54,420 bases of DNA from Bacteroidales bacterium (GTDB lineage Bacteria > Bacteroidota > Bacteroidia > Bacteroidales > Muribaculaceae): positions 1 through 54,420 of the forward strand of contig CAAGJW010000077.1 of the NCBI GenBank assembly GCA_900770215.1, written 5' to 3'. The position numbers and the translations under genes are program-made. Shown in pieces: positions 28,333-38,186 of this stretch. The notes below the pieces were generated by a model that was not told the DNA's origin, did no database searches, and saw nothing but the letters and a program-made list of their open reading frames with translations. How positions within the stretch are numbered: position 1 is the stretch's first letter; every line of letters starts with the position of its first letter.

Positions 28333-31300
28333 CTATCTCACAACGACCTTGGTTGTGTGGCCGTCGGCAACCACCAGGTAGATGCCAGGCACAACGCTGG
28401 TCACAGCCTTGCCTGCACTTACCTGAGCGCCAGCGGCGGTGTAGACTGCCACATGCTGGGCCCCGTCGACAGTGATTGCACCATTGGCAACAGTCACCTT
28501 TGCACCCGTGCCGCCGTTTACATCTGTAATTCCAGTGTGTAAGTGCGACTGGTCGTTGAAGTTGTCGAAGCAAGCAAACGATGGCGTGTTCAATCCATAG
28601 ACGCCTGTGTCGCTTCCAGTGAAAGAGAAGGTAACCTTTACCACCTTGCCCAGGCTGGAGAGATCCCACCAGTACCAGTTGTCGAGAATGCTGTGCTGCG
28701 TCTCGTCCTGACTGCGGAAATCGATGAGATAGAGGTCGGCACTTGTGGTAGCTCCCTCAGCATCGGTGCCCTTGGCCGTGATTTTGAGCCAGTCGCCAGT
28801 AGCAAATTTCTTAGCCCCGTAGAGGCCATCGGTCACTGCCTTTTTGGTATAGGCACTCAAAGCAATCCACGTGCCCTTGATGACGTCGCCTTCAAGGTCG
28901 TTGGTCACCTCGATGTAGCTGTCGGACCCATAGGCGGGATAATAGACTGCATAAGCAGCCGAGTTGTCGGCGCCATGGCCCACGGCCGAGTTCCACATGT
29001 CGCCTAAGCCCGAATATGCGGTCGACGTCTTGTTGCTCATGGCATAGCCGTCGTACCAGTTGGTGCCATGATGCGCCACGTGGAAGGCATAGGAGCCACT
29101 ATAATACACGTCGTCGGCATTGTCGCCGTCGAAGTAGCTGTCAGGGGCAAGATAGTTGTCGTCGAATGTGGCGGCAACAGCCTGCCCCATGACATAGACA
29201 GCAGTCTTTGCCACAACCTTCTGGTTGTCGGCACTTGTCACAGTGAGTTTATAACCATAGGTGTAGTCAGGAGCCACTGTCACTGTCGAGTCGGTGCCAA
29301 CCACTTGATTCATTTGGTCGCGCCACTCGTAGGTGTAAGGCTTCTTCCCACCTGTCACAACAGGCTCAATTGTGGTGCTGTCGCCTGCCGAAACCATGTC
29401 GTAGATACTTGTGAGATCCACCTTGAGCGTGTCATATTTTGCTTGTGTGGTAAATGCACACTCCACAAGGTCGCTCTTGCTGTTGTCAAGCGCACTCACA
29501 AGTACAAAATAGGCCTTGTAGGAAGATGCCGAGGCAAGCGAGTTGAAGTGGGTGGTGAGCTCGGTGCCAGCTGTGTAATCGACGGCTGCGCCCTCGGTTA
29601 TGATGTCATCAACGGTCACTCTCCCAGCAGCCTTCTGGGCAACCGAACTCCCAGACTCGACCTTAAGAGCCTTGGCATAGAGCTTGCCGCTCACATTCCA
29701 CTTGGTTTTCACATCGGCTGCAGTTGGCTCAACGACAACCACTACTGGGTAGCCTTGTGCCACTTGCGGTTGCTCGGCAACAATGCTTCTGTACTCATAG
29801 GCACCTATGGTGGGTTTCAACGCATCGCGCAAAGTACCGTCAAGGTCGGTTGTGACAAGTGCCACTGGAGCAGCAGCCTTGAGATGGCCAGCAGCCTTGA
29901 GGTGCAAGTCGGTCTCGCTCACAAATTGAGCCGAGTCTACAACATTGGTTGCATTGCCAGTCATTGCAGCAAAGGCTGCACTGTCGGTTCCAGCAATGAT
30001 GTTGCCAGCATTGAAAGCATTGTTGAAGAACTTGGCCTTGCCAGCATAATCGTTGTAGAGCGACATGTTGCCCGTGCTGCCTGTGAGGTTCTGCAACAAG
30101 TTGTTCTGAAGCAGGATGCCAGTGAACGACTCATTGCTGCGTGCACGAGCTGCATAGAAGGTGTATCCCTGAGAGCCAGCCACACGCACAGTGTTGTAAT
30201 AGACAGCGATATTCTTGTTGTCGCCATCGATTTCAATGCCTGCAGTGCTACTCGAGGGCGAATTGGTGATAGAGATGCTATTGTTGTACACCAGAATTGG
30301 CGAGTCGGGCGAAGCCCCGTAGCTCGTCTGCCGCAACTCGATACCGTAGCTATAAGCGCTGTGCGTATTGGTGATCTTGTTGTTGCTTACAATCATGTTG
30401 CCACGATTTCGGGACAGGTCGATACCGTGATAGCCAGTCTTTTCAGTCGTAGACTGATAGATGACATTGCCGTCGATGAGCGCGTTGTCCTCGTCGGTGA
30501 CATAGATACCCTTGCTTCCTGCCTCGTTGATGGTGTTGTTTTTCACCACGAGTCCCTGCTCGCGAGTGAGAGCAATATAGCTTGTGCCACCCAGGTACAA
30601 GGCTACATAGCCGCCCGAGAACGTGCTGTTTTTCACAGTGAAGAAGTCGTTGTTCTTGCCATCCTCATTCACTGCCTGGGTGAGTATCAAGCTGATGCCA
30701 TTGTAGCCGCTTGATGCCGTGACAGGCGTAGCCTTGACAACAACACTGTCGACAGTCACGTGACGACTCTGGTTGTAGATGTGAAGCACAGCCGGATAGG
30801 CCTGGTCGTCGGGGATAAGGCTCATGTGCTTGATCGTGACGTAGCTCGTGCTATCGACAAAGAACATGCCTTTCTTAAACTCGCCGTAGTCGGGCTTGCT
30901 GTAGCCGGCACCCTTGATGACCACATCGGCGGCATTGCCGCTTTGACCAACAAATGAGAGCGGATGCTCGGCACTCACACCTTGCACAGCATTGATTTCT
31001 ACATTTTCGGCATAAGTGCCAGGCTCTACAATGAAGGTGACAGGCCCCTCGATACCGCCAACAAGCGCCGAAGTGGCAGCGGCAAAGGTGGCATAGTTGG
31101 CCTTGCTGCTGGAACCGATGATATAGTTACCCTTCAATCCAGTCTTGATAGTGCGTAGGCCTATAGCAGTGGTGGCAGCCACATAGGCTCCATCCACATT
31201 CACACCCTGCAGGCTTGCAGCCACCTTGTTGCCAGACTTGGCATTGTCGTCGATGTCGTAGGTGAGCCAGAAATAATAGGAGCCGCCCTCGCTGATGGTC

Positions 31301-34300
31301 ACAGCCGAGTCGGCAGTGAGTACATTCTCGTTGTTGACAACGGCCGCGGTTGCTACAAGGCGGTTGTCGACAAAGCTGCCAGCTTTGGCAGTATAATATA
31401 GCTTAGCTGCCTTGATATCGGCAAGACTTGAAGTGCCGGTTGTATTGAACTTGAAGTTGTTGAGTTTCACCGCCCCGCGGTCGCCGTTCACCACGACCGT
31501 TATCTTCTGCAACACAGCATTGCGAGAACCGCGCACCACAGTGTCGTGAGTGTCGGCCTCGGCTTTAACAGTGTCGACCGTGAATGAAGCGAGCTTGTGC
31601 AGACTCATCTCGATTGCAAAGCCGTCGTAACTGCTGTAGGTCGAAGTGGGGCCGGTGTAACGCACCGTGAGCGCACCGTCGGCAGCCTTTGAGATGTAGG
31701 TGCCTGGACCGCTGTTGTAGTTGTAGGTGTCAACGAGATTATTGTCGTCGACCTTGGAGCCATTGTAAAGGTAGAACTTACCCTGCCCACATGAGAACGA
31801 CTTGGTGTCGAGTTGCACTGCGCAACCCTCCTTGCCAGGCACGAAGGTGACTGTGCCATCAAAACCATTGGCCGTCTTGCCATCGGCACCGCCATCATCA
31901 TAGAACATGATGGGATTGTTGACCGTGACCACCTTGCTACCAGTTTCCATGTTCACGATATATTTCAATATGCGGTTTCCGTCGGGGTCACCATTAGCCA
32001 CCACTGTGGTTCCTGTAGCGTCAACAATCGACACGAGCTTAGCATCGAGCACAGCATTGGCCTGGGCATCACTCTTTAAATCATAGGTCACCCAGAAGTA
32101 GTTGTCACCATCGTTAAGGATGCGGTTACCTGTCACCGCCACCTGGTTTTGTGTTGGGTTCACAACCGCTCCGAAGTCGACTGCCGTCGAATAGTCGGGG
32201 CGGTTGTTGTATTTCACATTCACCCGGGCAACGCTGGAATAGCTGTCCTTGAGATCAAGATTCAAGGCTTTTACCGTCTTTAGCGTAAGCGTGCCCTCGG
32301 TCACCACATCGAAGTCGATGATTTTGGCATCGGTCGAACCTGCTGCCACAACGTCGGTACTCGACTGGTTCACCTTCACCGAGTCAATGGTCATGTCGTG
32401 GTTGACGAATGGAGTCACAATAGCCGTCCACCCCTTGCCAGCATAGTAGCTTGAAGTGGTTTTGGGATTGAATTTTACAGTAATTGCCCCATTGGCAGCC
32501 GTTGATCGCAGCACCTTGCCAGGCCCTGTAGTCGACTGGCTGTTGTTTTCAAGCTTCCACAGCAAGTTGGCTTCACTCAGGCTGTCGCCATTGTAGACTT
32601 CAAATACCGCCCGTGTGCCATAGCTGCTGCTGGCATAATAGACGTCGAAGGCCGAAAAATTGAGCTGAGCCACAGCTCCTGGCACGCCAGGGGTGAAAGT
32701 GACGATGTAATCGGCATCTTCGGTCTCATATTTATTGTCGGAGTAAGGATTCTTGGCGCTGAGGAAAGTCCAAGTATCGTAAATTTTGTGGGCATGAGCC
32801 CCTTGCCTTGCATAGCAAGTATTGGCCACCGTGCGTGTAGCAGTGAGTGCTGCAGGAGCGTGGGCCGTGCCACCTATGGTAGCCTTGTCGAGCTTCAGCG
32901 ATACTGTTGCACCATTGAGTGCAGTCTCCTTCACATCGACAAGGGCTGCAAAGTAGTTGTGGCCCTCAGCCAGGGCTTTGTCGCCAGTCACAGTCACCGA
33001 AGCGGCGGTGACAGCAGCCTGACCAAAAAGACTGCTTGAAGCAAGTGGCGTGTCGACCGACTCTCCCAAGTAGTAAAGTTTCACTTTGTCGATATTCTGC
33101 ACATTGGCCGTAAAGTCGAATTGGCTTGCATGCAAAGCCTTGCTTGTGTTGGTAGTCACAACATCGATGAGCAACAATTGCTGCAAGGTGTCGCCGGCCG
33201 CCACAGTCTCGGTGCTCGCTGCCGTGGCATTGATGCTCTTGAATGTCATGTCGCCAGGCAGGAATTGCGACACCACAGCCTCCCAACCGTCGGCAGGGAC
33301 ACCTGTTGTGCTTTTCAGTGTCACGGTCATCGAGCCGTCGGGCGCTGTCGACTTCACCGTCTTGCCATCTTTGAGCAACGTGGTGATGAGCTGGCTCTCG
33401 TCGGGCGTGCGACCGTTGTAGAACTTAAACACATCGTTGTAGCCCACACTCGAGGTGTTGAAGATAGCAAATTTGTTGAAATCAATTTTGATAGATTGTC
33501 CTGCAGTCGCAGGAACAAAAGTGATAGTACCCGTAAAGTTGGAACCTATTTTACCATCTTTTCCACCGTCGTCATACCACAGTGCATCGTCACCAATCTT
33601 GAAGGTCGTGGCATCGGCGGTCATCAATATCACATTGTTTACAGCCACATCATCGCCTACGGGGTTGGTCAACGTTTTAGTCTCACCTCCCACTTGGAGT
33701 GTAGCGACTTTGGGGCCAGGGATAATACCCGAAGCATCAGGGTCGACGTCGGCTACCACATAAAAGTAATTGTTGCCTTGCTTAAGGGTCACGCTTTTGG
33801 CCTCGAGAGCGTCGCCTGTAGCGGTCGCCCTGGCGAGGATGTTGACATCGACAAAGTTGGAACTCCTGTAAAGGCGCAAGTCGCTCACATTGGCATTGCC
33901 TGCAAGCTTAGAACAATCGATCTTGAGATCGTTGAGACTCATGGGGTTGTTGCTACCCTCGGTCATCACATTCACGCCAAGCAAGATTTGCTTTTTGGCT
34001 CCACGGTTCACCCCGTCGGGATTGCCAATCAGCTCCATTCCCTTGTAGACCATATCCTTGGCAGGAATGCTGGTGATGGTGATGGTGAAACCTTTCTGGC
34101 TATTGCCGCTCGCCGAGTGGAAGCCAAAAGACAGCGAGCCGTCGGCCGCAGTCGAGGTATAGGTCTCCCCCACGCTCGAGCTATCGTACCATTTCACCCA
34201 GCCATCGGGCAGATACTTGCTTTGCTTGCCTGTGCGGGAATAGTCGCTTGATCCTATGCCCGACACCGCACCATCGTAGAGCAACAGGTAGTTGGTCCCC

Positions 34301-34596
34301 GAGAGGTCAATGCTGTTGACTGTGATGCGCAGAATGTTGCCTTCTTTGGCTGGCTTGAAAACAACGCCGCAGTCGCGGTAACTGGGTATCGTTTTCCCAT
34401 CGGCAACAGCCTTGAAGGTGAGCGTGCTGTCGACTGCATAGGTGTCCTCCTGGCCGTCGCCAGTCTTCAGGTAGTAAACACCGTCGGACTCACTCCAAGC
34501 CTTGCGGGGCCCCGCTGCAGCGGCACTCTGAACAATGCCGCCCACGACGAGCAGCACCATCAGCACAAATAGAGGTTTAAACTTAGAAGTAATCAT
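28333..34596 (-). CDS. Giant secreted surface protein: CUB-like and BNR-associated domains, beta-helix, DUF4465, type IX-like C-terminal domain
   Basis: A 2087-residue exported protein; the signal peptide ends near SAAAAG (~27). Four CUB-like domains (the 2nd and 4th opening with YDDGG.DGK) alternate with four domains resembling the N-terminal domain of BNR-repeat neuraminidases, up to ~1140. Then come a right-handed beta-helix (~1150-1600, Asn-rich rungs such as VKNNTI and VSNNKI), an Ig/fibronectin-like pair (~1600-1800), a DUF4465 domain (~1810-2010) and a ~70-residue end (VAVYTAAGAQV...PGIYLVVADGHTTKVVVR) like a type IX secretion sorting domain. It is thus probably attached to the cell surface. 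No neuraminidase or lyase catalytic motif is evident; a binding or carbohydrate role is only inference. A cobalamin riboswitch on the same strand lies ~260 nt before the start with no gene between. Confidence 0.85.
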   Translation of the reverse strand: MITSKFKPLFVLMVLLVVGGIVQSAAAAGPRKAWSESDGVYYLKTGDGQEDTYAVDSTLTFKAVADGKTIPSYRDCGVVFKPAKEGNILRITVNSIDLSGTNYLLLYDGAVSGIGSSDYSRTGKQSKYLPDGWVKWYDSSSVGETYTSTAADGSLSFGFHSASGNSQKGFTITITSIPAKDMVYKGMELIGNPDGVNRGAKKQILLGVNVMTEGSNNPMSLNDLKIDCSKLAGNANVSDLRLYRSSNFVDVNILARATATGDALEAKSVTLKQGNNYFYVVADVDPDASGIIPGPKVATLQVGGETKTLTNPVGDDVAVNNVILMTADATTFKIGDDALWYDDGGKDGKIGSNFTGTITFVPATAGQSIKIDFNKFAIFNTSSVGYNDVFKFYNGRTPDESQLITTLLKDGKTVKSTAPDGSMTVTLKSTTGVPADGWEAVVSQFLPGDMTFKSINATAASTETVAAGDTLQQLLLIDVVTTNTSKALHASQFDFTANVQNIDKVKLYYLGESVDTPLASSSLFGQAAVTAASVTVTGDKALAEGHNYFAALVDVKETALNGATVSLKLDKATIGGTAHAPAALTATRTVANTCYARQGAHAHKIYDTWTFLSAKNPYSDNKYETEDADYIVTFTPGVPGAVAQLNFSAFDVYYASSSYGTRAVFEVYNGDSLSEANLLWKLENNSQSTTGPGKVLRSTAANGAITVKFNPKTTSSYYAGKGWTAIVTPFVNHDMTIDSVKVNQSSTDVVAAGSTDAKIIDFDVVTEGTLTLKTVKALNLDLKDSYSSVARVNVKYNNRPDYSTAVDFGAVVNPTQNQVAVTGNRILNDGDNYFWVTYDLKSDAQANAVLDAKLVSIVDATGTTVVANGDPDGNRILKYIVNMETGSKVVTVNNPIMFYDDGGADGKTANGFDGTVTFVPGKEGCAVQLDTKSFSCGQGKFYLYNGSKVDDNNLVDTYNYNSGPGTYISKAADGALTVRYTGPTSTYSSYDGFAIEMSLHKLASFTVDTVKAEADTHDTVVRGSRNAVLQKITVVVNGDRGAVKLNNFKFNTTGTSSLADIKAAKLYYTAKAGSFVDNRLVATAAVVNNENVLTADSAVTISEGGSYYFWLTYDIDDNAKSGNKVAASLQGVNVDGAYVAATTAIGLRTIKTGLKGNYIIGSSSKANYATFAAATSALVGGIEGPVTFIVEPGTYAENVEINAVQGVSAEHPLSFVGQSGNAADVVIKGAGYSKPDYGEFKKGMFFVDSTSYVTIKHMSLIPDDQAYPAVLHIYNQSRHVTVDSVVVKATPVTASSGYNGISLILTQAVNEDGKNNDFFTVKNSTFSGGYVALYLGGTSYIALTREQGLVVKNNTINEAGSKGIYVTDEDNALIDGNVIYQSTTEKTGYHGIDLSRNRGNMIVSNNKITNTHSAYSYGIELRQTSYGASPDSPILVYNNSISITNSPSSSTAGIEIDGDNKNIAVYYNTVRVAGSQGYTFYAARARSNESFTGILLQNNLLQNLTGSTGNMSLYNDYAGKAKFFNNAFNAGNIIAGTDSAAFAAMTGNATNVVDSAQFVSETDLHLKAAGHLKAAAPVALVTTDLDGTLRDALKPTIGAYEYRSIVAEQPQVAQGYPVVVVVEPTAADVKTKWNVSGKLYAKALKVESGSSVAQKAAGRVTVDDIITEGAAVDYTAGTELTTHFNSLASASSYKAYFVLVSALDNSKSDLVECAFTTQAKYDTLKVDLTSIYDMVSAGDSTTIEPVVTGGKKPYTYEWRDQMNQVVGTDSTVTVAPDYTYGYKLTVTSADNQKVVAKTAVYVMGQAVAATFDDNYLAPDSYFDGDNADDVYYSGSYAFHVAHHGTNWYDGYAMSNKTSTAYSGLGDMWNSAVGHGADNSAAYAVYYPAYGSDSYIEVTNDLEGDVIKGTWIALSAYTKKAVTDGLYGAKKFATGDWLKITAKGTDAEGATTSADLYLIDFRSQDETQHSILDNWYWWDLSSLGKVVKVTFSFTGSDTGVYGLNTPSFACFDNFNDQSHLHTGITDVNGGTGAKVTVANGAITVDGAQHVAVYTAAGAQVSAGKAVTSVVPGIYLVVADGHTTKVVVR

Positions 34597-34854
34597 AAAA
34601 TACCATAGTTTATTAGTATATATAAAATAAATAGCAAAATAGTTGTCATGTCAAAGCACATGAGTTGCACATGACCCTAATGAGCCAGTGGGCTCTGCAC
34701 CGAGTTGTACATTTCCACAGGGCGATATAAGCCGTGGACTGCCAAAAAACAGAAAACTACAAAATCATAAAATAGATTTTGCGACTACATCAATCAACAT
34801 CTGCCTCGACATCCAAACTCCACGTGGACTGCACACATCTCTTGCAAGGCAAGC
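34597..34854 (-). promoter_or_regulatory. Leader between cobalamin aptamer and surface protein start
   Basis: About 258 nt without a credible ORF. A 9-nt element (GCAGTCCAC) occurs twice on the minus strand. A hairpin with 7-bp arms GTCATGT/ACATGAC (34645-34675) sits ~50 nt before the ATG. This stretch should contain the riboswitch expression platform. No T-tailed terminator is obvious, so translational or long-range control is as likely as attenuation. Confidence 0.45.
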
Positions 34855-35065
34855 GAAAAGAGGCAGGTCTTCTGGCTCGTTCCCTTCGCGTCCTCCTCCT
34901 TCCCGGCATTGATGTAGTCGACTTTAATAGAATCAACCGCTCGCCAGTGGCATGATAACATTGAGAACCGAAGTGTCGGGAACTCACAGCAGCGGGCACT
35001 GCACGGGATTCTCACCCGTTTCCCTTTTAGGCTCCTCCTCGGGGGAAGAGCACACCTCTCTCTAA
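34855..35065 (-). promoter_or_regulatory. Cobalamin (B12) riboswitch
   Basis: Read on the minus strand in order: AAAAGGGAA with GGTGAGAATCCC (about 35005-35030), CCCGCTGCTGTGAGT, ATGCCACTGG (34944-34953), and the B12 box GCCAGAAGACCTGCC (34863-34877). These are the conserved core elements of the cobalamin aptamer in the right order and spacing. Cobalamin normally turns expression off. The only downstream gene on this strand is the giant surface protein. A promoter box lies immediately upstream at 35075-35082. Confidence 0.93.
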
Positions 35066-35074
35066 AAATTTTTA

Positions 35075-35082
35075 CAAAGATA
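35075..35082 (-). promoter_or_regulatory. Promoter -7 box (TATCTTTG) for riboswitch and surface protein transcript
   Basis: On the minus strand TATCTTTG ends about 10 nt before the aptamer, with TTG at 35103-35105 in the -33 position. A second box, TATATTTG, lies at 35093-35100. Confidence 0.6.
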
Positions 35083-35316
35083 TGAAAATGTGCAAATATA
35101 AGCAATATTGTTTCCACATTTTTTGTGGTCATTTTTATATCACAATCAACCATTTAGATAATCATCACTATTGAAAATTGAGATAAAATTTCCAAAATAA
35201 ATAATTAAATATCTGTATTTCAAAACTATATATTTTTAAAAATTAAAAATAGTTGTCCAAAATATTTTTTTCTTCATTTTTTAAACAGAAAATTATTTCA
35301 ATTCGGCAGTGTGTAC

Positions 35317-35324
35317 TATCTTTG
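35317..35324 (+). promoter_or_regulatory. nrdD promoter -7 box (TATCTTTG)
   Basis: TATCTTTG fits the Bacteroidota consensus and lies 87 nt before the nrdD ATG. The ~200 bp between this box and the divergent riboswitch promoter is very AT-rich and shows nothing else recognisable. Confidence 0.6.
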
Positions 35325-35411
35325 TGGCGACCTAAGCAAAGACCCATGTAAAATTGCGGGGGTTGAAAATCAAAAATAATACAACAACAAAAATGGAAAG
35401 GAGCTGAAAAG

Positions 35412-37619
35412 ATGATACAAACTGTCGTGAAACGCGATGGACGCGTGGTGGGATACAACGAAGAGAAAATCAAGGCGGCAATACGCAAGGCCATGCTGGC
35501 CACCGAGGCTGGTGAAGACGAGAGCCTGATACAGCGCATCGCCGACCGCATAGGTGCCCGCGGCAAGAGCCAGATGAGTGTGGAGGCCATTCAGGACCAG
35601 GTCGAGCTGGAACTCATGAAAAGCCCCCGCAAGGAGGTGGCCCGCGCCTACATCAACTACAGGCACAAGCGCAATGTGGCCCGAAAAGCGAAAACTGCCG
35701 ATGTGTTTCAGGAAATCATCAAGGCTCAGAAGAATGACATCACCCGCGAAAATGCCAACATGAACGCCGACACTCCGGCTGGCATGATGATGAAATTTGC
35801 CAGCGAAACCACCAAGCCATTTGTCGACGACTACTTGCTCAGTGCCGAAGCCCGAGAGGCGGTCAACAACAACTACCTCCACATCCACGACAAGGACTAC
35901 TACCCCACCAAAAGCCTCACTTGCGTGCAACACCCGCTCGACCGCGTGCTCGACGAGGGCTTTACAGCCGGTCATGGCGAGTCGCGTGCAGCCAAGCGCA
36001 TTGAGACAGCCAGCGTGATTGCATGCATCTCGATGGAAACCGCCCAAAACGAGATGCACGGCGGGCAAGCCATACCGGCATTTGACTTCTATTTGGCGCC
36101 TTTTGTGCGCAAGTCGTTTATAGAAGAAGTGAAATATATCGAGCAACTCACTGGCACCGACTACCGCCATTTATACAATGCCGATATCGACGATTACATA
36201 TATAAAGATCTCTACATGTTGCAAGGCGAGCAGCGCGTGCTGCAACATGCAATCAACCGCACAGTGGGGCGTGTGCACCAAGCCATGGAGGCGTTTATTC
36301 ACAACATGAACACCATTCATTCTCGCGGCGGCAATCAAGTGGTGTTCAGCAGCATCAACTATGGAACCGACACCAGCGCCGAGGGCCGCTGCGTGATGCG
36401 CGAGTTGCTCAAGTCGACCTATGAAGGCGTGGGCAACGGCAGCACGGCCATCTTCCCCATCCAGATATGGAAAAAGAAGCGTGGCGTGAGTTACCTGCCC
36501 AGTGACCGCAACTACGACCTTTACCAGCTGGCCTGCAAGGTGACAGCAAGGCGCTTCTTCCCCAACTTTGTAAATCTTGACGCCACTTTCAACCAGAACG
36601 AGAACTGGAAAGCCGACGATCCTGAGCGTTACAAATGGGAGATTGCAACCATGGGATGCCGCACCCGCGTGTTTGAAAACCGTTTTGGCCCCAAGACCTC
36701 AATAGGTCGGGGCAACCTGTCGTTTTCTACCATCAACATTGTGAAACTTGCCATTGAATGCATGGATATCAAGAACAAAGAAGATCGCATCAACACTTTC
36801 TTTGCCAAACTCGACCACATGCTCGATGTCACGGCACGTCAATTGCACGACCGCTTCATGTTTCAGAAAACCGCAATGGCCAAACAGTTTCCCCTGCTCA
36901 TGAGCAAACTGTGGAACGGGGCCGAGAAACTCAAGCCTGGCGACAGCATCGAGAGTGTGATCAATCAAGGCACCCTGGGCATCGGCTTCATCGGCCTTGC
37001 CGAGTGCCTGGTGGCACTCACTGGGCATCATCATGGCGAGAGCAACGAGGCTCAGCAACTGGGCCTAAAAATTGTGGGCTACATGCGCGACAGGGCCAAT
37101 GAGTTCTCGGAGCAATACCAGCACAACTACAGCATACTCGCCACACCTGCCGAGGGCCTGAGCGGCAAGTTCACCAAGCGCGACCGCAAGCAATATGGTG
37201 TAATTCCAGGTGTAACCGACAAAGAGTATTACACCAACAGCAACCATGTGCCTGTGTACTACCACTGCAGCCCCAAGCATAAAGCCGAAATCGAGGGCCC
37301 ATATCACGACTTGACCCGCGGCGGCCACATCTTCTATGTCGAGATCGACGGTGACGCCACCCACAACCCCGAGGCTATTGCCAACGTGGTTGACCTGATG
37401 GACAAGTACAACATGGGCTACTGCTCGGTGAACCACAACCGCAACCGCTGCATGGACTGTGGCTATGAGGATGCTGCACAAGACTTGAGTGAATGCCCCG
37501 AATGCGGCAGCCACAACATCGACCGCCTGCAGCGCATCACTGGCTACCTGGTGGGCACCACCGACCGCTGGAACAGCGCTAAACTCGCCGAGTTGAGAGA
37601 CCGTGTCGTGCACAAGTGA
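35412..37619 (+). CDS. nrdD: Anaerobic (class III) ribonucleoside-triphosphate reductase
   Basis: A 735-residue glycyl-radical enzyme that reduces ribonucleoside triphosphates to deoxyribonucleotides without oxygen. An N-terminal ATP-cone (MIQTVVKRDGRVVGYNEEKI) senses ATP/dATP. The barrel includes ACISMETAQNEMHGGQA. Near the C-terminus are the zinc Cys pairs (C680, C683, C695, C698) and the glycyl radical motif RITGYLVG with radical Gly at about 711. Full length. nrdG starts 5 nt after its stop, so the two are translated from one mRNA. It diverges from the riboswitch-controlled surface protein gene. Confidence 0.97.
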   Translation: MIQTVVKRDGRVVGYNEEKIKAAIRKAMLATEAGEDESLIQRIADRIGARGKSQMSVEAIQDQVELELMKSPRKEVARAYINYRHKRNVARKAKTADVFQEIIKAQKNDITRENANMNADTPAGMMMKFASETTKPFVDDYLLSAEAREAVNNNYLHIHDKDYYPTKSLTCVQHPLDRVLDEGFTAGHGESRAAKRIETASVIACISMETAQNEMHGGQAIPAFDFYLAPFVRKSFIEEVKYIEQLTGTDYRHLYNADIDDYIYKDLYMLQGEQRVLQHAINRTVGRVHQAMEAFIHNMNTIHSRGGNQVVFSSINYGTDTSAEGRCVMRELLKSTYEGVGNGSTAIFPIQIWKKKRGVSYLPSDRNYDLYQLACKVTARRFFPNFVNLDATFNQNENWKADDPERYKWEIATMGCRTRVFENRFGPKTSIGRGNLSFSTINIVKLAIECMDIKNKEDRINTFFAKLDHMLDVTARQLHDRFMFQKTAMAKQFPLLMSKLWNGAEKLKPGDSIESVINQGTLGIGFIGLAECLVALTGHHHGESNEAQQLGLKIVGYMRDRANEFSEQYQHNYSILATPAEGLSGKFTKRDRKQYGVIPGVTDKEYYTNSNHVPVYYHCSPKHKAEIEGPYHDLTRGGHIFYVEIDGDATHNPEAIANVVDLMDKYNMGYCSVNHNRNRCMDCGYEDAAQDLSECPECGSHNIDRLQRITGYLVGTTDRWNSAKLAELRDRVVHK

Positions 37620-37623
37620 TAAA

Positions 37624-38160
37624 ATGGAGCAAGATTGCAACACATTGCGAGTGCTTAGAATCGTGGAGGGCACCAGCGTCGACGGGCCATCGCTGCGCAC
37701 ATCAATCTACGTGGCAGGCTGCCGCCACGCATGCCCATTGTGCCACAACCCTCAGTCGTGGGACTTCGATGGCGGAGTGGCTCGCTCGCTCGACAGCATC
37801 ATGCGCATCATTGCCTACAACGAGGCCCCAGTCACCCTGACTGGCGGCGACCCGCTGTATCAGCCTGTGGCCGTGAGGAAACTTGTGCACCGCATCAAGA
37901 ACGAACTGGGATACAACGTGTGGTGCTTCACAGGTTTTACATGGGAGGAAATTGTTGCCGACCCTGAACTGGCCGACACGATACGGGAGGTCGACGTAGT
38001 GGTTGAAGGACGCTTCGTCAACGACTTGCGCGACACCTCACTGCTGTTCAGAGGCAGCTCCAACCAGCGCATTGTCGACGTAAAGAAATCGATCGAATCA
38101 CACCAACTGATTGAATGGAAGCGTGACGGTTGGGACTCGCTCAATGACTTAAATATATAG
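37624..38160 (+). CDS. nrdG: Anaerobic ribonucleotide reductase activating protein
   Basis: A 178-residue radical SAM enzyme that installs the glycyl radical on NrdD. The CxxxCxxC motif is CRHACPLC at residues 33-40 and binds a 4Fe-4S cluster; TGGDP near 75 is the SAM-binding region. Start chosen at ATG 37624, 5 nt after the nrdD stop; an in-frame GTG at 37603 would overlap nrdD and adds no conserved residues. The adenosyltransferase gene follows by 26 nt. Confidence 0.95.
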   Translation: MEQDCNTLRVLRIVEGTSVDGPSLRTSIYVAGCRHACPLCHNPQSWDFDGGVARSLDSIMRIIAYNEAPVTLTGGDPLYQPVAVRKLVHRIKNELGYNVWCFTGFTWEEIVADPELADTIREVDVVVEGRFVNDLRDTSLLFRGSSNQRIVDVKKSIESHQLIEWKRDGWDSLNDLNI

Positions 38161-38186
38161 TATTGTAATATTACCGTAACTGAGGC

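Noticed and set aside
28090..28542. 150-codon plus-strand frame overlapping tmRNA and the 3' end of the surface protein gene
   Set aside because: It crosses the tmRNA tRNA-like end and a terminator and has no protein-like features.
29068..30714. 548-codon plus-strand frame opposite the surface protein
   Set aside because: Antisense shadow of repeated Val/Asn/Asp codons; no start context and no domain.
34794..35153. 119-codon minus-strand frame
   Set aside because: It coincides with the cobalamin aptamer; the conserved bases are RNA-structural, not coding.
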